Positions 42,537 through 51,428 of a DNA stretch of 64,000 nt are shown in pieces. Made by a program: the position numbers and the translations under genes. The notes beneath the pieces are model-generated. The model had not been told where the DNA came from. It worked only from the letters and a program-made list of their open reading frames with translations, and searched no databases. Within the stretch, counting starts at the first letter, position 1. The number at the start of each line of letters is the position of its first letter. Origin of the DNA: JAEZBP01 sp963832725 (GTDB lineage: Bacteria; Myxococcota_A; Polyangia; Polyangiales; Sandaracinaceae); contig CAWHVG010000002.1 of the NCBI GenBank assembly GCA_963832725.1, positions 558,001 through 622,000 of the forward strand, written 5' to 3'.

Positions 42537-44111
42537 TCAGTACGGGTCCAGCTTGTAGCCCTCGACGGGCCGGGTCGGTTCTCGGCGCCGCGGCGGCGGC
42601 CGGCGCCGCGTGCTCGCGGGGCGTCGCGGCGCGCGCCGGATCGCCTCCAGCGTCGCTTCGACCTCGATGCGGTCGCTGGTGAGGACCCGCGTGACCGAGT
42701 AATCGCGGTAGCCGTCCAGCTGGAAGACGAAGTTGACCTGTCGACCGCGCTCCGCGTCCTCGCCGCGCCACTCGATGTCGGCGGGCGTCGGCCCGTACTC
42801 CTGCTCGCCCACCAGGACCGTCGCGCCCGGTGGCGTGGAGCGCAGCGAGACCATCGCGGTCGGCACGGGCTGGGGCTCCGGCTCCGGCGCAGCAGTGTCG
42901 ACCGGCTCGTCGGGGCTGGCGGCGGCCTCCGGCTCGCTCGGGCGAGGTGCGGGCGCCGCCGGTGCCGCATCCTCCCGCGTGAGCACGAACGCGCCGCCCG
43001 TCGCCGCGAGCCCGAGCACGACCGCGACGCCGACCGCGATCCCGACTCCGCGTCGCTTCGGGGCGGCGTCGGCGCCCTCGGCCGCGGTCTCGCTCAGCGG
43101 CGTGCCGGTCGGGGTGCCGGTGATCGTGACCGTCGTGTGCTGTCCGGTCTCGGCGGCGTGCTCCCCCGTGATGGCGAGATCGCCGCTGTGGGTCACCGAG
43201 AGCCCCGCCTCGCCGGCCGTGCCCTTGAGCGCGGCCAACAGCTCGTCCATGGAGGCGAAGCGATCGTCCGGCTGCTTCGCCATCGCCCTGGCCACGATCT
43301 GCTCGAGGGCCGGCGGGACGTCCGCGTCCGGGTTGGTGACCAAGAGCGGCGGCGGAGCCTCGTGGACGTGCGCCATGAGGATGTTGACGGAGTTGGCGCG
43401 GTCGAAGGGGACCCTGCCGGTCAGCATCTCGTAGAGAATCACACCGAGCGCGTAGATGTCCGCGCGTCCATCGACTTTTTCGCCACGGATCTGCTCGGGT
43501 GACATGTACTTCGGCGAGCCCATGAAGAGACCCGTCTGGGTGAGATCCTCGCCGGTGTCTTCCAGGTCTTTGACCAGCCCGAAGTCGAGCACTTTGACGA
43601 AATCGCTCTCGTCTCCATGTTGGACCAGGAAGATGTTGGCCGGCTTCAGGTCGCGGTGGATTACGCCGAGACCGTGTGCTTCGCGAAGCGAACGGCAGAC
43701 CTGACGAGCGATGTGCATCGCGCGCTCCGCCGAGAGCGCGCCATCCTCGCGCAGCGTGCGGTGGAGCGTGCGACCCTCGAGCAGCTCCATCGCGATGTAG
43801 TAGACGTCGTCGTCCGTTCGACCGTAGTCGAAGATCGTGACGGTGTTCGGGTGGGAGAGCTTGCTGCAGGTCGACGCTTCGAGAAAGAAGCGCTTGTGGA
43901 ATTCCGGGTCGTTCTCACCGCTGTACTTGGGGTTGAGAACCTTCAGCGCGATCTCGCGTCCCAGAGGCGCCTGCTCGGCGCGGTAGACCTTTCCCATCCC
44001 GCCGCGCGCCAACGTGGCCACGATCCGGAAACGATCGTTGATCACGCGGCCGATCAGCGGATCGGGGCCTTTTGCGGTGGGCTTCTCCGCCGTGGCGCCG
44101 CCCTCACCCAT
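42537..44111 (-). CDS. Hanks-type Ser/Thr protein kinase with PEGA domain
   Basis: This 524-residue transmembrane kinase has all catalytic motifs: P-loop ARGGMGKVY, Lys57, HRDLKPANIF with D154, DFG at 176-178 and GSPKYMSPEQ. A Thr/Gly-rich juxtamembrane segment leads to a TM helix (about 355-377), a Pro/Ala/Glu linker and a PEGA-type beta-domain (MVSLRSTPPGATVLVGEQEY, residues 418-489) that should lie in the periplasm. Its tail is Arg/Pro-rich. The gene is the first of a minus-strand run with the TPR-TonB receptor and lipoprotein, and is divergent from a HEAT-repeat gene. Confidence 0.93.
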   Translation of the reverse strand: MGEGGATAEKPTAKGPDPLIGRVINDRFRIVATLARGGMGKVYRAEQAPLGREIALKVLNPKYSGENDPEFHKRFFLEASTCSKLSHPNTVTIFDYGRTDDDVYYIAMELLEGRTLHRTLREDGALSAERAMHIARQVCRSLREAHGLGVIHRDLKPANIFLVQHGDESDFVKVLDFGLVKDLEDTGEDLTQTGLFMGSPKYMSPEQIRGEKVDGRADIYALGVILYEMLTGRVPFDRANSVNILMAHVHEAPPPLLVTNPDADVPPALEQIVARAMAKQPDDRFASMDELLAALKGTAGEAGLSVTHSGDLAITGEHAAETGQHTTVTITGTPTGTPLSETAAEGADAAPKRRGVGIAVGVAVVLGLAATGGAFVLTREDAAPAAPAPRPSEPEAAASPDEPVDTAAPEPEPQPVPTAMVSLRSTPPGATVLVGEQEYGPTPADIEWRGEDAERGRQVNFVFQLDGYRDYSVTRVLTSDRIEVEATLEAIRRAPRRPASTRRRPPPRRREPTRPVEGYKLDPY

Positions 44112-44302
44112 CGTGGACCGCCCCGTGCGATGGGAGTGCTTTGCAAAACGCGAATGCGACGGGTCGTCCCGTACGCGCGTGCGGCGGCTCCCCCCGGTAT
44201 CGCATGGCTCACGAAGTTACCCGACCGGTGGGTCACAAGTCGAGCGTGAAGGTCGCTCGATCGCCGTGGCGCCAGCCTTTTCACGCAGTACCCTCGCGAT
44301 CG

Positions 44303-45469
44303 ATGGTGCGATCGCTGGCGTGCACGGTCCTCCTCGTGGCGTGGCTGCCCGCGACGGCGGGCGCGCAGCCGTGGTCGCTCCAGCTCGTCGGCCCCCGCGC
44401 GCGCCACGAGCTGCAGCACACCGATCCGGAAGTGAGGGAGCGGGCGGCGCAGACGTTGGGCCGTTTCGGTGAGCCGCGCCGGGCGGTGAGCGCGCTGCTC
44501 GATGCGCTCGAGGGAGAGGACGAGCCCGCCGTTCGCGGCGCGATCTTCGACGCGCTCGCGAGGCGAGGGGACGCGTCGGCCGTCGCCCGCCTCGCCGGTC
44601 GCCTGGGCGAGCTCGATCGCCGCGACCGCGCGACGGCGCTCCGCACGATCGGGGCGATCGGCGGTGAGGGAGCGGTCCGCGTCTTGATCGAATGGCTCGG
44701 CGCGAGCGACGTGGGGGAGGACGCGGAGCGGGCGCTCGTCTGGATCGGCGCACCGGCGGTGCCTCACCTGCTGCGCGCGCTGCGGGAGGCGCCCGCGAAC
44801 GAGCTCGCGGCCCGCGCGCTCGGGGAGATTGGCGATGCCCGAGCCACGCCGGAGCTGGTCTCGCACCTGGAGGGCGCCAGCCCGACGGCTCGCGTGGCCA
44901 TCCTGGAGGCGCTGGGGGCGCTGGGCGACGAGCGAGCGGCGCCGGCGGTGGCGAGCGCGCTCTCGGACGACGTCCCCAGCGTCGTCGACGCGGCGCTCCG
45001 GGCGCTCTCTCGGACCGGCGGTCCAGCGTGGGCTCCGGCGGTGGCGGGGCTCGCGGATCGAGGGCCCACGGGGCAACGCGCGAGCGCGCTGGTGGCCCTC
45101 ACCGTCTTGGATCCGGCTGCGGCGGGTCAGCGGCTCCTGGCCATCCTCTCCGATCCGAACGCAGATCCGGTCCTGCGCCGGACGGCCGCGGACGCGCTGA
45201 TCGAGCATCCGGCCCGCGAGCTCGTCCCGGCGTTGACCGCGCTCGCCGCGGATCCCGGACAACGCCCGGCCGCCGCCGAGGCGCTGGCTCGCGTTCCCGA
45301 TGGCGCTGGACTCGGGCCTGCGCTCGACATGGGCTCGCCGGTTGCCGTGGCCTTGGCCCTGCGCCGCCACCGGGGCCGAGCGGACGGTCGCGCGGTGGAG
45401 CGCGCTTTCGGGCAGCTCCGCAGTGATTCGTACGCTGACCGGCGCCGTGGTCGCGGCGTTGGCGCGTGA
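44303..45469 (+). CDS. Exported HEAT-repeat protein (first part; frame breaks near 45420)
   Basis: The ATG at 44303 gives a Sec signal (SLACTVLLVAWLPATAGAQ) and then about nine HEAT units with the PBS/HEAT look (AVSALLDALEGEDEPAVRGA; ALGEIGDARATPELVSHLEG; ALGALGDERAAPAVASALSD). The frame ends in an unlikely Arg/Gly tail at 45469. At the same place a second frame carries on the repeat, and removal of one A at 45422 joins them as QLRVIRTLTGAVV. The intact protein would be about 652 residues, periplasmic or secreted. HEAT scaffolds bind partners; no enzyme motif is seen. Confidence 0.8.
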   Translation: MVRSLACTVLLVAWLPATAGAQPWSLQLVGPRARHELQHTDPEVRERAAQTLGRFGEPRRAVSALLDALEGEDEPAVRGAIFDALARRGDASAVARLAGRLGELDRRDRATALRTIGAIGGEGAVRVLIEWLGASDVGEDAERALVWIGAPAVPHLLRALREAPANELAARALGEIGDARATPELVSHLEGASPTARVAILEALGALGDERAAPAVASALSDDVPSVVDAALRALSRTGGPAWAPAVAGLADRGPTGQRASALVALTVLDPAAAGQRLLAILSDPNADPVLRRTAADALIEHPARELVPALTALAADPGQRPAAAEALARVPDGAGLGPALDMGSPVAVALALRRHRGRADGRAVERAFGQLRSDSYADRRRGRGVGA

Positions 45470-46262
45470 TGAGGCTGCGCTCGGCCGGTTGAGCGAGGCC
45501 CTGGAGGCCGACGAGCCCTACCGACGCGTCCTGGCTGCGCTGGGCTTGGCGCTCCTCGGCCCGGCCGCGGCCGGCCTCCGCGATCGCGTCGCGTCGCGCC
45601 TGGTGGTCGAGCGCGATCCGCGTGCGTTCCGCGCGCTCGCGCTGGCGGCGTTCACCGTGGGCGCGCGGGTGGATCCGGCGCGACTGGCCGATCGCTTCGA
45701 GGATCGACAGGTCGGCCCGGAGGCGCTCCGGCTGGCCGCGGAAGGGATCGAGGGCGCGGCCTCGCGCACCCGGCGACGTCTTCGGCGGGCCATGCGCCGG
45801 GCGCTGCGCGCGCCCGAAGCGCGACTCCGGGCGGGGGCGGCGCTGGCGTTGGCGCGGGCCGGCGATCGCGGCGCCTGGCGCGCGCTGGAAGCCCGGCTGG
45901 ACGACCCACAGCGCGCGGTCCGGCTCGCGGTGGCCCAGGCGCTGGCGTCTCTCTCGGTGGAAGCATCCCTGGACGCCGTGGCGGCGCGCGAGAGAGTCGA
46001 GCCCGACCCCGCCGTCCGCTGGGCCCTGCGAGCGGTCGCGACGGCCACCGACGGGCGCGACCCTCCGGCCTGGCTGCGGGGCGGTGAGGTCCTGTACGCC
46101 CGTGTGGTCACCGCCGAGGGGCTGCCGGAGCGCGAGGACGGGATGGACGTGGACGTCATCTTGCCCGACGGCCGCTGGCTCCTCGTCCCCACGCTCCCCG
46201 GCGGCGACGTGCTCGTCCCCGACGCGCCCGGCGGCCAGGCGGAGGTGCAGGTCCACCCCTGA
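45423..46262 (+). CDS. Second part of the HEAT-repeat protein
   Basis: This frame reads VIRTLTGAVVAALARDEAAL and further HEAT units (YRRVLAALGLALLGPAAAGL; LRAGAALALARAGDRGAWRA), then a beta-rich end (GEVLYARVVTAEGLPEREDG; DGRWLLVPTLPGGDVLVPDA). A GTG at 45423 could start it as a separate 279-residue protein, but no signal peptide or ribosome site is present and it continues the repeat pattern, so it is more likely the C-terminal part of the preceding gene. Confidence 0.72.
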   Translation: MIRTLTGAVVAALARDEAALGRLSEALEADEPYRRVLAALGLALLGPAAAGLRDRVASRLVVERDPRAFRALALAAFTVGARVDPARLADRFEDRQVGPEALRLAAEGIEGAASRTRRRLRRAMRRALRAPEARLRAGAALALARAGDRGAWRALEARLDDPQRAVRLAVAQALASLSVEASLDAVAARERVEPDPAVRWALRAVATATDGRDPPAWLRGGEVLYARVVTAEGLPEREDGMDVDVILPDGRWLLVPTLPGGDVLVPDAPGGQAEVQVHP

Positions 46263-46418
46263 CCGGCTCGCCGAGCGCGGAGCTCGGACGCCGGCCTGCC
46301 CCGGACGCGACCGAAATCGGGTGCCCGGGAGCGCGGTGGGCGCCGTGGCGGGCCAGACCCGAAGTCGGTTGACCCCCGAGGCCCCGTTACGGCATCGTCA
46401 CGTCGTGGAGGTGTGTGC

Positions 46419-46694
46419 GTGGTAGCCAGCGAAGGCTCGGAGGCGTCCGAGCCCAGCTTCGAGCAGGTCCTGTCGCGCCTCCAGCACGTGGTGGAGCGGC
46501 TCGAGAGCGGTGAGTTACCGCTCGAGGAGTCGCTCGCCGTCTTCGAAGAAGGAATCCGGCTCTCGCGTCAGGGCGCGCGGCGCCTGGACGAGGCCGAGCG
46601 CCGCGTCGAGGAGCTGCTCGGCGACGGTGAAGGCGCTCGCACGCGCCCTCTCGCCGCGCGGCGAGGGCAGGACGACGAGGACCCGGGCCGTTGA
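46419..46694 (+). CDS. xseB: Exodeoxyribonuclease VII small subunit
   Basis: This 91-residue protein has the XseB helical hairpin: SFEQVLSRLQHVVERLESGE followed by LPLEESLAVFEEGIRLSRQG and a Glu/Arg helix. XseB partners XseA to degrade single-stranded DNA. The start is taken as GTG at 46419, 7 nt after GGAGG (46407-46411); another GTG at 46413 is too close to that site. No xseA is adjacent. Confidence 0.9.
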   Translation: MVASEGSEASEPSFEQVLSRLQHVVERLESGELPLEESLAVFEEGIRLSRQGARRLDEAERRVEELLGDGEGARTRPLAARRGQDDEDPGR

Positions 46695-46723
46695 GCGGCC
46701 CACTCTAGGAGCAGCGGAGCGAA

Positions 46724-48304
46724 ATGACCTACGCGATCAGCGTCCCCACGCCCTTCAACGACATCTCCGAGCTCGCCGAGAGCTTCGCCTCGCGCGCGGA
46801 CGAAGAGCGTCTGATGCTCCCCAACCACGAGCCCGTCACGGAGGGGGAGTGGGTCCAGTTCGTGGTCACGTTCGCGGACGGCTCCTCGGCGCTGGCGGGC
46901 GTCGGCCGATGCTCGGGCTCCTACGACAACGGCGAGGACCGCGCGGCCGAGCATCGCTTCGACGTGGTGATGGACTCGCTCGATCTGGACGAGATGGGCC
47001 GGGTCTACTTCGAGCGCATCCTGGTGGTGCGCGCGTCGCAGATGGGCGGAGAGCCCACCACGGGCGAGGTCCAGCTCGACGAGGGGTACGAGCAAGGAGA
47101 GGTCCAGGCGGCGCCGGCGGAGGCGTACGCGGCGGAGCCCGAAGCGGCGCCGGAGTACGACGCTGGCGCGTATGCGGAGGCTGCGGCCGAGGGCCAAGCC
47201 TACGAGGGAGAGCCTGCGGCAGAGGCGCCGGCGGAGGCGTACGTCGATCCGCAGGCGTACGCGGAGCCCGCACCGGACGCGTACGCGGAAGCCCCCGTCG
47301 AGGCATACGCGGAAGCCCCCGTCGAGGCATACGCGGAAGCCCCCGTCGAGGCATACGCGGAAGCCCCCGCCGACGCGCAGTACGCGGAGGCGTACGCCGA
47401 TCCGCAGGCGTACGCGGAGGCTCCGGCCGACGCGTATGTCGAGGCACAGCCGGACGCGTACGCGGAAGCTCCGGCGGACGCGCAGGCGTACGCGGAGCAG
47501 CCGATCGAGGCCCCGCCCGAAGCCCTCACGGCGTCGGCCGCGGACGATTGGGATGACCCCTCCGAAGCGACCCAGATGGGCGATATCGCCAGCATCATGG
47601 GCGATGGCGAGCGTCTGGCGGCGCCGGTGCAGGCCATCTACGAGCTGCCCGCACCGACCGCGCCGGGCATGCTCCCGTCGCCGCACGCCAACACGGCCGT
47701 GCTGACCCGGCGCCACGTCGAGGCCAGCTGGAGCCCGCAGCCGATGCTCCGGCCCGATCCCGGCCCGTCCAGTGGTCTCTTCCAATACGGCGACGCGGGC
47801 TTGCCGAAGCCGGCGCACGCGCCGCGACCCCAGCTGGATCCCTCGCTGCGCGTCGTGCGCGCGCCCCTTCCGAGCGATCCGCTCGCGGCGCCGATGGCAT
47901 CCGCGGCGGTGGCGGACGCCTACGCCGAAGTGCCGCCCGCCTACGATGAGGCCGCCCCCGCCGAAGCCCCGGCCGCCTACGACGAGGCCGCGTACGCGGA
48001 GGAGGCCTACGCCGAAGCGCCCGCGTACGACGAGCAGGCGGAGGAGGCCCATGCCGAGGCGCAACCCGCGTACGACGAGGCCGCATACGCTGCCGACGAC
48101 TACGCCGAGGAGCAGGTGGAAGCGGTCGAGGAGGTCTACGCCGCGAACGACGTGACGGAAGTGCCGCAGGAAGAGCTTGCGGACGCCGCCGACGCCGACT
48201 TCGGCGCGCTCGAGGGCGAGACCCGGCAGGTGGACATCGGCGGGCTCGACGAGCCCTATACGGTCGATGACGTCGCCATCCCGAGCGACGACGAGCTGAC
48301 TTGA
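46724..48304 (+). CDS. PilZ-like domain protein with long EAYAEAP repeat tail
   Basis: This 526-residue protein has an N-terminal domain of about 115 residues (NDISELAESFASRADEERLM; GEWVQFVVTFADGSSALAGV; FDVVMDSLDLDEMGRVYFER) that resembles the PilZ-like domain of the TIGR02266 type found in myxobacteria, without a clear RxxxR motif. The rest is a very low-complexity Ala/Glu/Tyr/Pro tail with EAYAEAP units, interrupted by a more ordered patch (ATQMGDIASIMGDGERLAAP) near residues 285-310 and 350-390. The tail is acidic and probably disordered. No TM segment. The start follows xseB by 29 nt with an AGGAG-type site. Confidence 0.72.
   Translation: MTYAISVPTPFNDISELAESFASRADEERLMLPNHEPVTEGEWVQFVVTFADGSSALAGVGRCSGSYDNGEDRAAEHRFDVVMDSLDLDEMGRVYFERILVVRASQMGGEPTTGEVQLDEGYEQGEVQAAPAEAYAAEPEAAPEYDAGAYAEAAAEGQAYEGEPAAEAPAEAYVDPQAYAEPAPDAYAEAPVEAYAEAPVEAYAEAPVEAYAEAPADAQYAEAYADPQAYAEAPADAYVEAQPDAYAEAPADAQAYAEQPIEAPPEALTASAADDWDDPSEATQMGDIASIMGDGERLAAPVQAIYELPAPTAPGMLPSPHANTAVLTRRHVEASWSPQPMLRPDPGPSSGLFQYGDAGLPKPAHAPRPQLDPSLRVVRAPLPSDPLAAPMASAAVADAYAEVPPAYDEAAPAEAPAAYDEAAYAEEAYAEAPAYDEQAEEAHAEAQPAYDEAAYAADDYAEEQVEAVEEVYAANDVTEVPQEELADAADADFGALEGETRQVDIGGLDEPYTVDDVAIPSDDELT
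47282..47368 (+). repeat. 24-nt tandem repeat encoding YAEAPVEA
   Basis: Three exact 24-nt copies (47282-47305, 47306-47329, 47330-47353), followed by a partial one, within a longer diverged repeat. The unit length keeps the frame. Confidence 0.85.
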
Positions 48305-48404
48305 TCGGTCCGCTCTTCCGCACCCTCGAGGGCTCGCGAGAATCGCCCCGCGGTCGGGGCGGCAGGAGGCCTCGTGCGCGAACGCGGCCTCGCGCGACCT
48401 CCCG

Positions 48405-50606
48405 TCAGTTCGGCCGCGAGCTGCCCACGTAGCCGAGCGCCTCGAGCTGCGATTGCAGCTCCGGATCGATCGTCGCGCTCGACGCGCGGTGCCGCCGGCG
48501 CGGTCTCGGCGTCACCGCGTCCGAGCCGGCCAGCTCCAGCCCCAGCAGCCCCCGCAGGTAGGCGGTGACCAGCGGTCGCTCGGCCGCCACGTCGTGCTGC
48601 TCGCCCGGATCCTGCTCCAGATCGTAGACGGCGATCCGCCCTCGCGAGCGCGCGATCAGCTTGAAGCGCCCGCTCACCACGCTCCGCCAGTGCTCCATGA
48701 ACCCGGCCACGGCCGCCCGCGGCGCGTCCTCGCCGGCCCCGCGCAGCCGCGGCCACAACGAGCGCCCGGAGAGCCCCTCCGGCACCGGCTCGCCCAACGC
48801 GTCGAGCACCGTCGGGACCACGTCGACCAGCCCCACCGGACCGTCCATCCGCGCCGGCGGCAAGCCTGGCGCCCGCACGATGAGCGGCACGTGCACCAGC
48901 TCCTCGTAGAGGTTGTGCCCGTGGCCGACCGAGCCGTGATCCCAGAACTCCTCGCCGTGATCGGCGGTCACCACGACCAGCGTGTCGTCCGCCAGCCCCC
49001 GCCGCTCGAGGCCGTCGAGGATCGAGGCGAGCTGCGCGTCCTGGTAGCTCACCTCTCCGTCGTAGAGGGCCTCGAGGTGCGCCCGGTCGCGCGCTCCGAG
49101 CCGGAGTCCGCCGGTCTTCACCCGCTCCAGCAGCGTCGCGTCGTGCGAGAAGTCGACCGGCCCGCGGTAGGGATCGGGATCGTACATCTGCAGAAAGCGC
49201 GCGGGCGGCCGGTAGGGCACGTGCGGATCGATCGCGTGCACGTAGAGGAAGAAGGGCTGCTCGGCCGGGCGCTCGTCGAGCCAGTGCATCACGTCGGCCG
49301 CCACCCGCTCGCCCCGCGTGCTCTCGCCCTCGCGGATGTAGTTGCGCCACGCGTCCCAGCCGCGGCGGAAGCCGAACCGGTTGGAGACATAGCCGTTGGC
49401 CACGAACCCGGCCGTCGCGAAGCCGCGCTCGCCGAGCATCTGGGGCAGGAGCCGCACCGAGCTCGGAACGACCGAGCCGTCCGAGTAGGCCGTGTGCTCC
49501 CAGGGCATGAGCGAGGAGAGCAGCGTCGCCACGCTCGGCTTGGTCCAGTTCTCCTGCGAGTGCGCGCCCGTGAGGACGGTGGCACCGGCGGCGAAGCGTG
49601 AGAGCCCCGGCGTCCGAACCCGGGTGTCCGGCGCGTAGGCGCGCAGCCGGTCGGCGCGCAGCGTGTCGATGAGATAGAGCAGCACGTTGTGAGGCCGGCT
49701 CGCCGAAGGCGGCGGTTCGCGGTCGAGGGTGACCACCGCCGCGTGCGGGAGCCGTACCTCGCCGCCCGCCGCGCGCAGGTCGATGCGCGCCACGTCGCCC
49801 GCCAGCGGTGCCAAATCCACATCGAAACGCCGCGGCGAGCTTCCACCCTCGACCCGCGCCAGCCGCCGCGCCGCAGCTCCGTCGGTGTGGGCCCAGACCT
49901 CCAGCGCGCCCGCACCCTCGACCACGCCCCGGAGGCGCGCGGCGTCCGGCACCTCCATGGCGTAGCCCGCCGACCAGCCGTCGCCAATCGCCAGCGCGTC
50001 TCCCTCTCGCGCGGGCGCGCCCTCGACCGTCTCGTCCCCGAGCGCAATCCAATCCACCGCGAGGTACGCTCGCGGCACGCCTGGCAAGTCGGCGCCGCGG
50101 TCGAAGCGCAGGAGCAGCTCGTGCTCGCCGGTCGCCAGTGCGCTGGCGTCCAGCGCGGTCTGCACCACCGTCCAGGTGTCTGCGCTCAGCTCCTCGTGCG
50201 CGACCTCCTGCTCGTCGAGGTACACCCGCGCCCGCCCGGGCCGGAAGCTTCGCAAACGGACCGAGAGCGTCGCGTCCCGACTGTCGCCGGGGATCGCGAA
50301 GCGGGCGCGGTTGCGGACGGTCACGACGGCGCTGGTCCCGTCGATGCTGCAATCGGGCCCGACGTTGCTCAGCCAGCCGCCCCAGGTGTGCTTCGCGCCG
50401 CCGGCGGCGCCGAGATCGACGAAGAGCGTCGCGCCGTGTCGCAGCTCGGCCCGAGCGAGGTGCCCGGCCAGGTCGAAGCGCAGCCGGGGCCGACCCGATG
50501 CCGCGTGCCCGCGCTCGGCCGGGGAGGGCGCGTCGCCGGGCGGATCCGCGCTCGCGTGGGCGCAGCCGGTGACCAACGTCGCGGCGAGGAGCAGACGCGT
50601 GAGCAT
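48405..50606 (-). CDS. Sulfatase-fold (alkaline phosphatase superfamily) lipoprotein
   Basis: From the ATG at 50606 the protein has 733 residues and a lipoprotein signal (LLLAATLVTGC). The N-terminal 270 residues are beta-rich and carbohydrate-binding-like (RVYLDEQEVAHEELSADTW). The sulfatase domain has NVLLYLIDTLRADRLRAYAP, the motif WTKPSVATLLSSLMP, HAIDPHVPYRPP and VVTADHGEEFWDHGSVGHGH. The nucleophile position of sulfatases (C/S-x-P-x-R) is T-x-P-S-V here, so formylglycine cannot form and a Thr nucleophile, as in phosphoryl-transfer members, is possible. The C-terminus IDPELQSQLEALGYVG is common in myxobacterial members. Confidence 0.87.
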   Translation of the reverse strand: MLTRLLLAATLVTGCAHASADPPGDAPSPAERGHAASGRPRLRFDLAGHLARAELRHGATLFVDLGAAGGAKHTWGGWLSNVGPDCSIDGTSAVVTVRNRARFAIPGDSRDATLSVRLRSFRPGRARVYLDEQEVAHEELSADTWTVVQTALDASALATGEHELLLRFDRGADLPGVPRAYLAVDWIALGDETVEGAPAREGDALAIGDGWSAGYAMEVPDAARLRGVVEGAGALEVWAHTDGAAARRLARVEGGSSPRRFDVDLAPLAGDVARIDLRAAGGEVRLPHAAVVTLDREPPPSASRPHNVLLYLIDTLRADRLRAYAPDTRVRTPGLSRFAAGATVLTGAHSQENWTKPSVATLLSSLMPWEHTAYSDGSVVPSSVRLLPQMLGERGFATAGFVANGYVSNRFGFRRGWDAWRNYIREGESTRGERVAADVMHWLDERPAEQPFFLYVHAIDPHVPYRPPARFLQMYDPDPYRGPVDFSHDATLLERVKTGGLRLGARDRAHLEALYDGEVSYQDAQLASILDGLERRGLADDTLVVVTADHGEEFWDHGSVGHGHNLYEELVHVPLIVRAPGLPPARMDGPVGLVDVVPTVLDALGEPVPEGLSGRSLWPRLRGAGEDAPRAAVAGFMEHWRSVVSGRFKLIARSRGRIAVYDLEQDPGEQHDVAAERPLVTAYLRGLLGLELAGSDAVTPRPRRRHRASSATIDPELQSQLEALGYVGSSRPN

Positions 50607-50774
50607 GTCGGCGACCGTATAGGCCGGGCTTTGCGAGCACCAAGAACCTTGCTCCGCGGAGGCGAATGAGAGAACGTAGGGAGCGCCCAAACCGCGTCGC
50701 CAGCGGCCCTCTGAATGTACTGCCCGCGCACGCGTCCATCCGCTCGGCGGCCAAGTGGCCCGCGACCGAACGCC

Positions 50775-51098
50775 ATGAACAAGCTCCGCGTCACGCTCTT
50801 CGCTGCGCTCCTCACGTCGCTGCTCGCGCTCGCCTCGTTGGCGCTCGCGCAAGCCGCGGTGGTCGTGCACGTGCGCACCGCCGACGGTCGGCCGGGCGAG
50901 GCGCGGGTCACGCTCACGCCCGAAGGCGGTGGCGCGGCGCACTCGTGCACGACCTCGGGAGGCACCTGCCGCATGCCGGTCGCCGCGGGGCGCTACGTGG
51001 TGACGGCGCAGCCGACGGCCGGCGGCCGCGCGCCCATCCCCCGACCCTTGCCGATCCCGCCTTCGGGCGAGGTGACGGTGTCGGTCACGCTGCCCTGA
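50775..51098 (+). CDS. Small exported protein with carboxypeptidase-regulatory-like fold
   Basis: The ATG at 50775 gives 107 residues with a Sec signal (LFAALLTSLLALASLALAQA). The mature part (VVVHVRTADGRPGEARVTLT; CTTSGGTCRMPVAAGRYVVT) reads as one small beta-sandwich like the CarboxypepD_reg fold, with two Cys that may form a disulfide. It stands alone; function unknown. The same fold occurs twice in the OmpA protein downstream. Confidence 0.7.
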   Translation: MNKLRVTLFAALLTSLLALASLALAQAAVVVHVRTADGRPGEARVTLTPEGGGAAHSCTTSGGTCRMPVAAGRYVVTAQPTAGGRAPIPRPLPIPPSGEVTVSVTLP

Positions 51099-51428
51099 GC
51101 TTCCGATCCCGATGGAGCGGTACCGCGCGCCACCGCGACCGAGGCTGTTTGGTCGAGCAGGGCGATCGGACCACCGGGCGCGAGATGAGGCCGGGGCGGC
51201 TCGCGCCATCGACCGACGAGGGCGTGGCGAGCGGCCTCCACGACCGTCCTCACGCGAACGACGAGGCGCTCTCGGAGACGCTTCCTCGTGCCTCGCCGGG
51301 TGCCGACGCCTCACCGGAGTGGCTGTACGCCGTGCGGCAACATTGTGTTGCCGGGCCGTACGTTGTATGAATCGCGGGCCCGGTCCCTCGGGGAGGACTC
51401 TGCCTACGGCATCGATAGGGAGCATCGG
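51099..51428. other. 330-nt gap without a convincing gene
   Basis: No reading frame here looks protein-like in composition. The last 90 nt carry the candidate promoter of the OmpA gene; the rest shows nothing recognisable. Confidence 0.6.
51343..51371 (+). promoter_or_regulatory. Candidate promoter for the OmpA-family gene
   Basis: TTGTGT at 51343-51348 and TATGAA at 51366-51371 are spaced by 17 nt, 57 nt before the start codon. By-eye assignment. Confidence 0.4.

Noticed and set aside
45423..46262. A separate HEAT gene starting with GTG at 45423
   Set aside because: It lacks a signal peptide and ribosome site and continues the repeats of the exported upstream protein; a one-base error explains it better.
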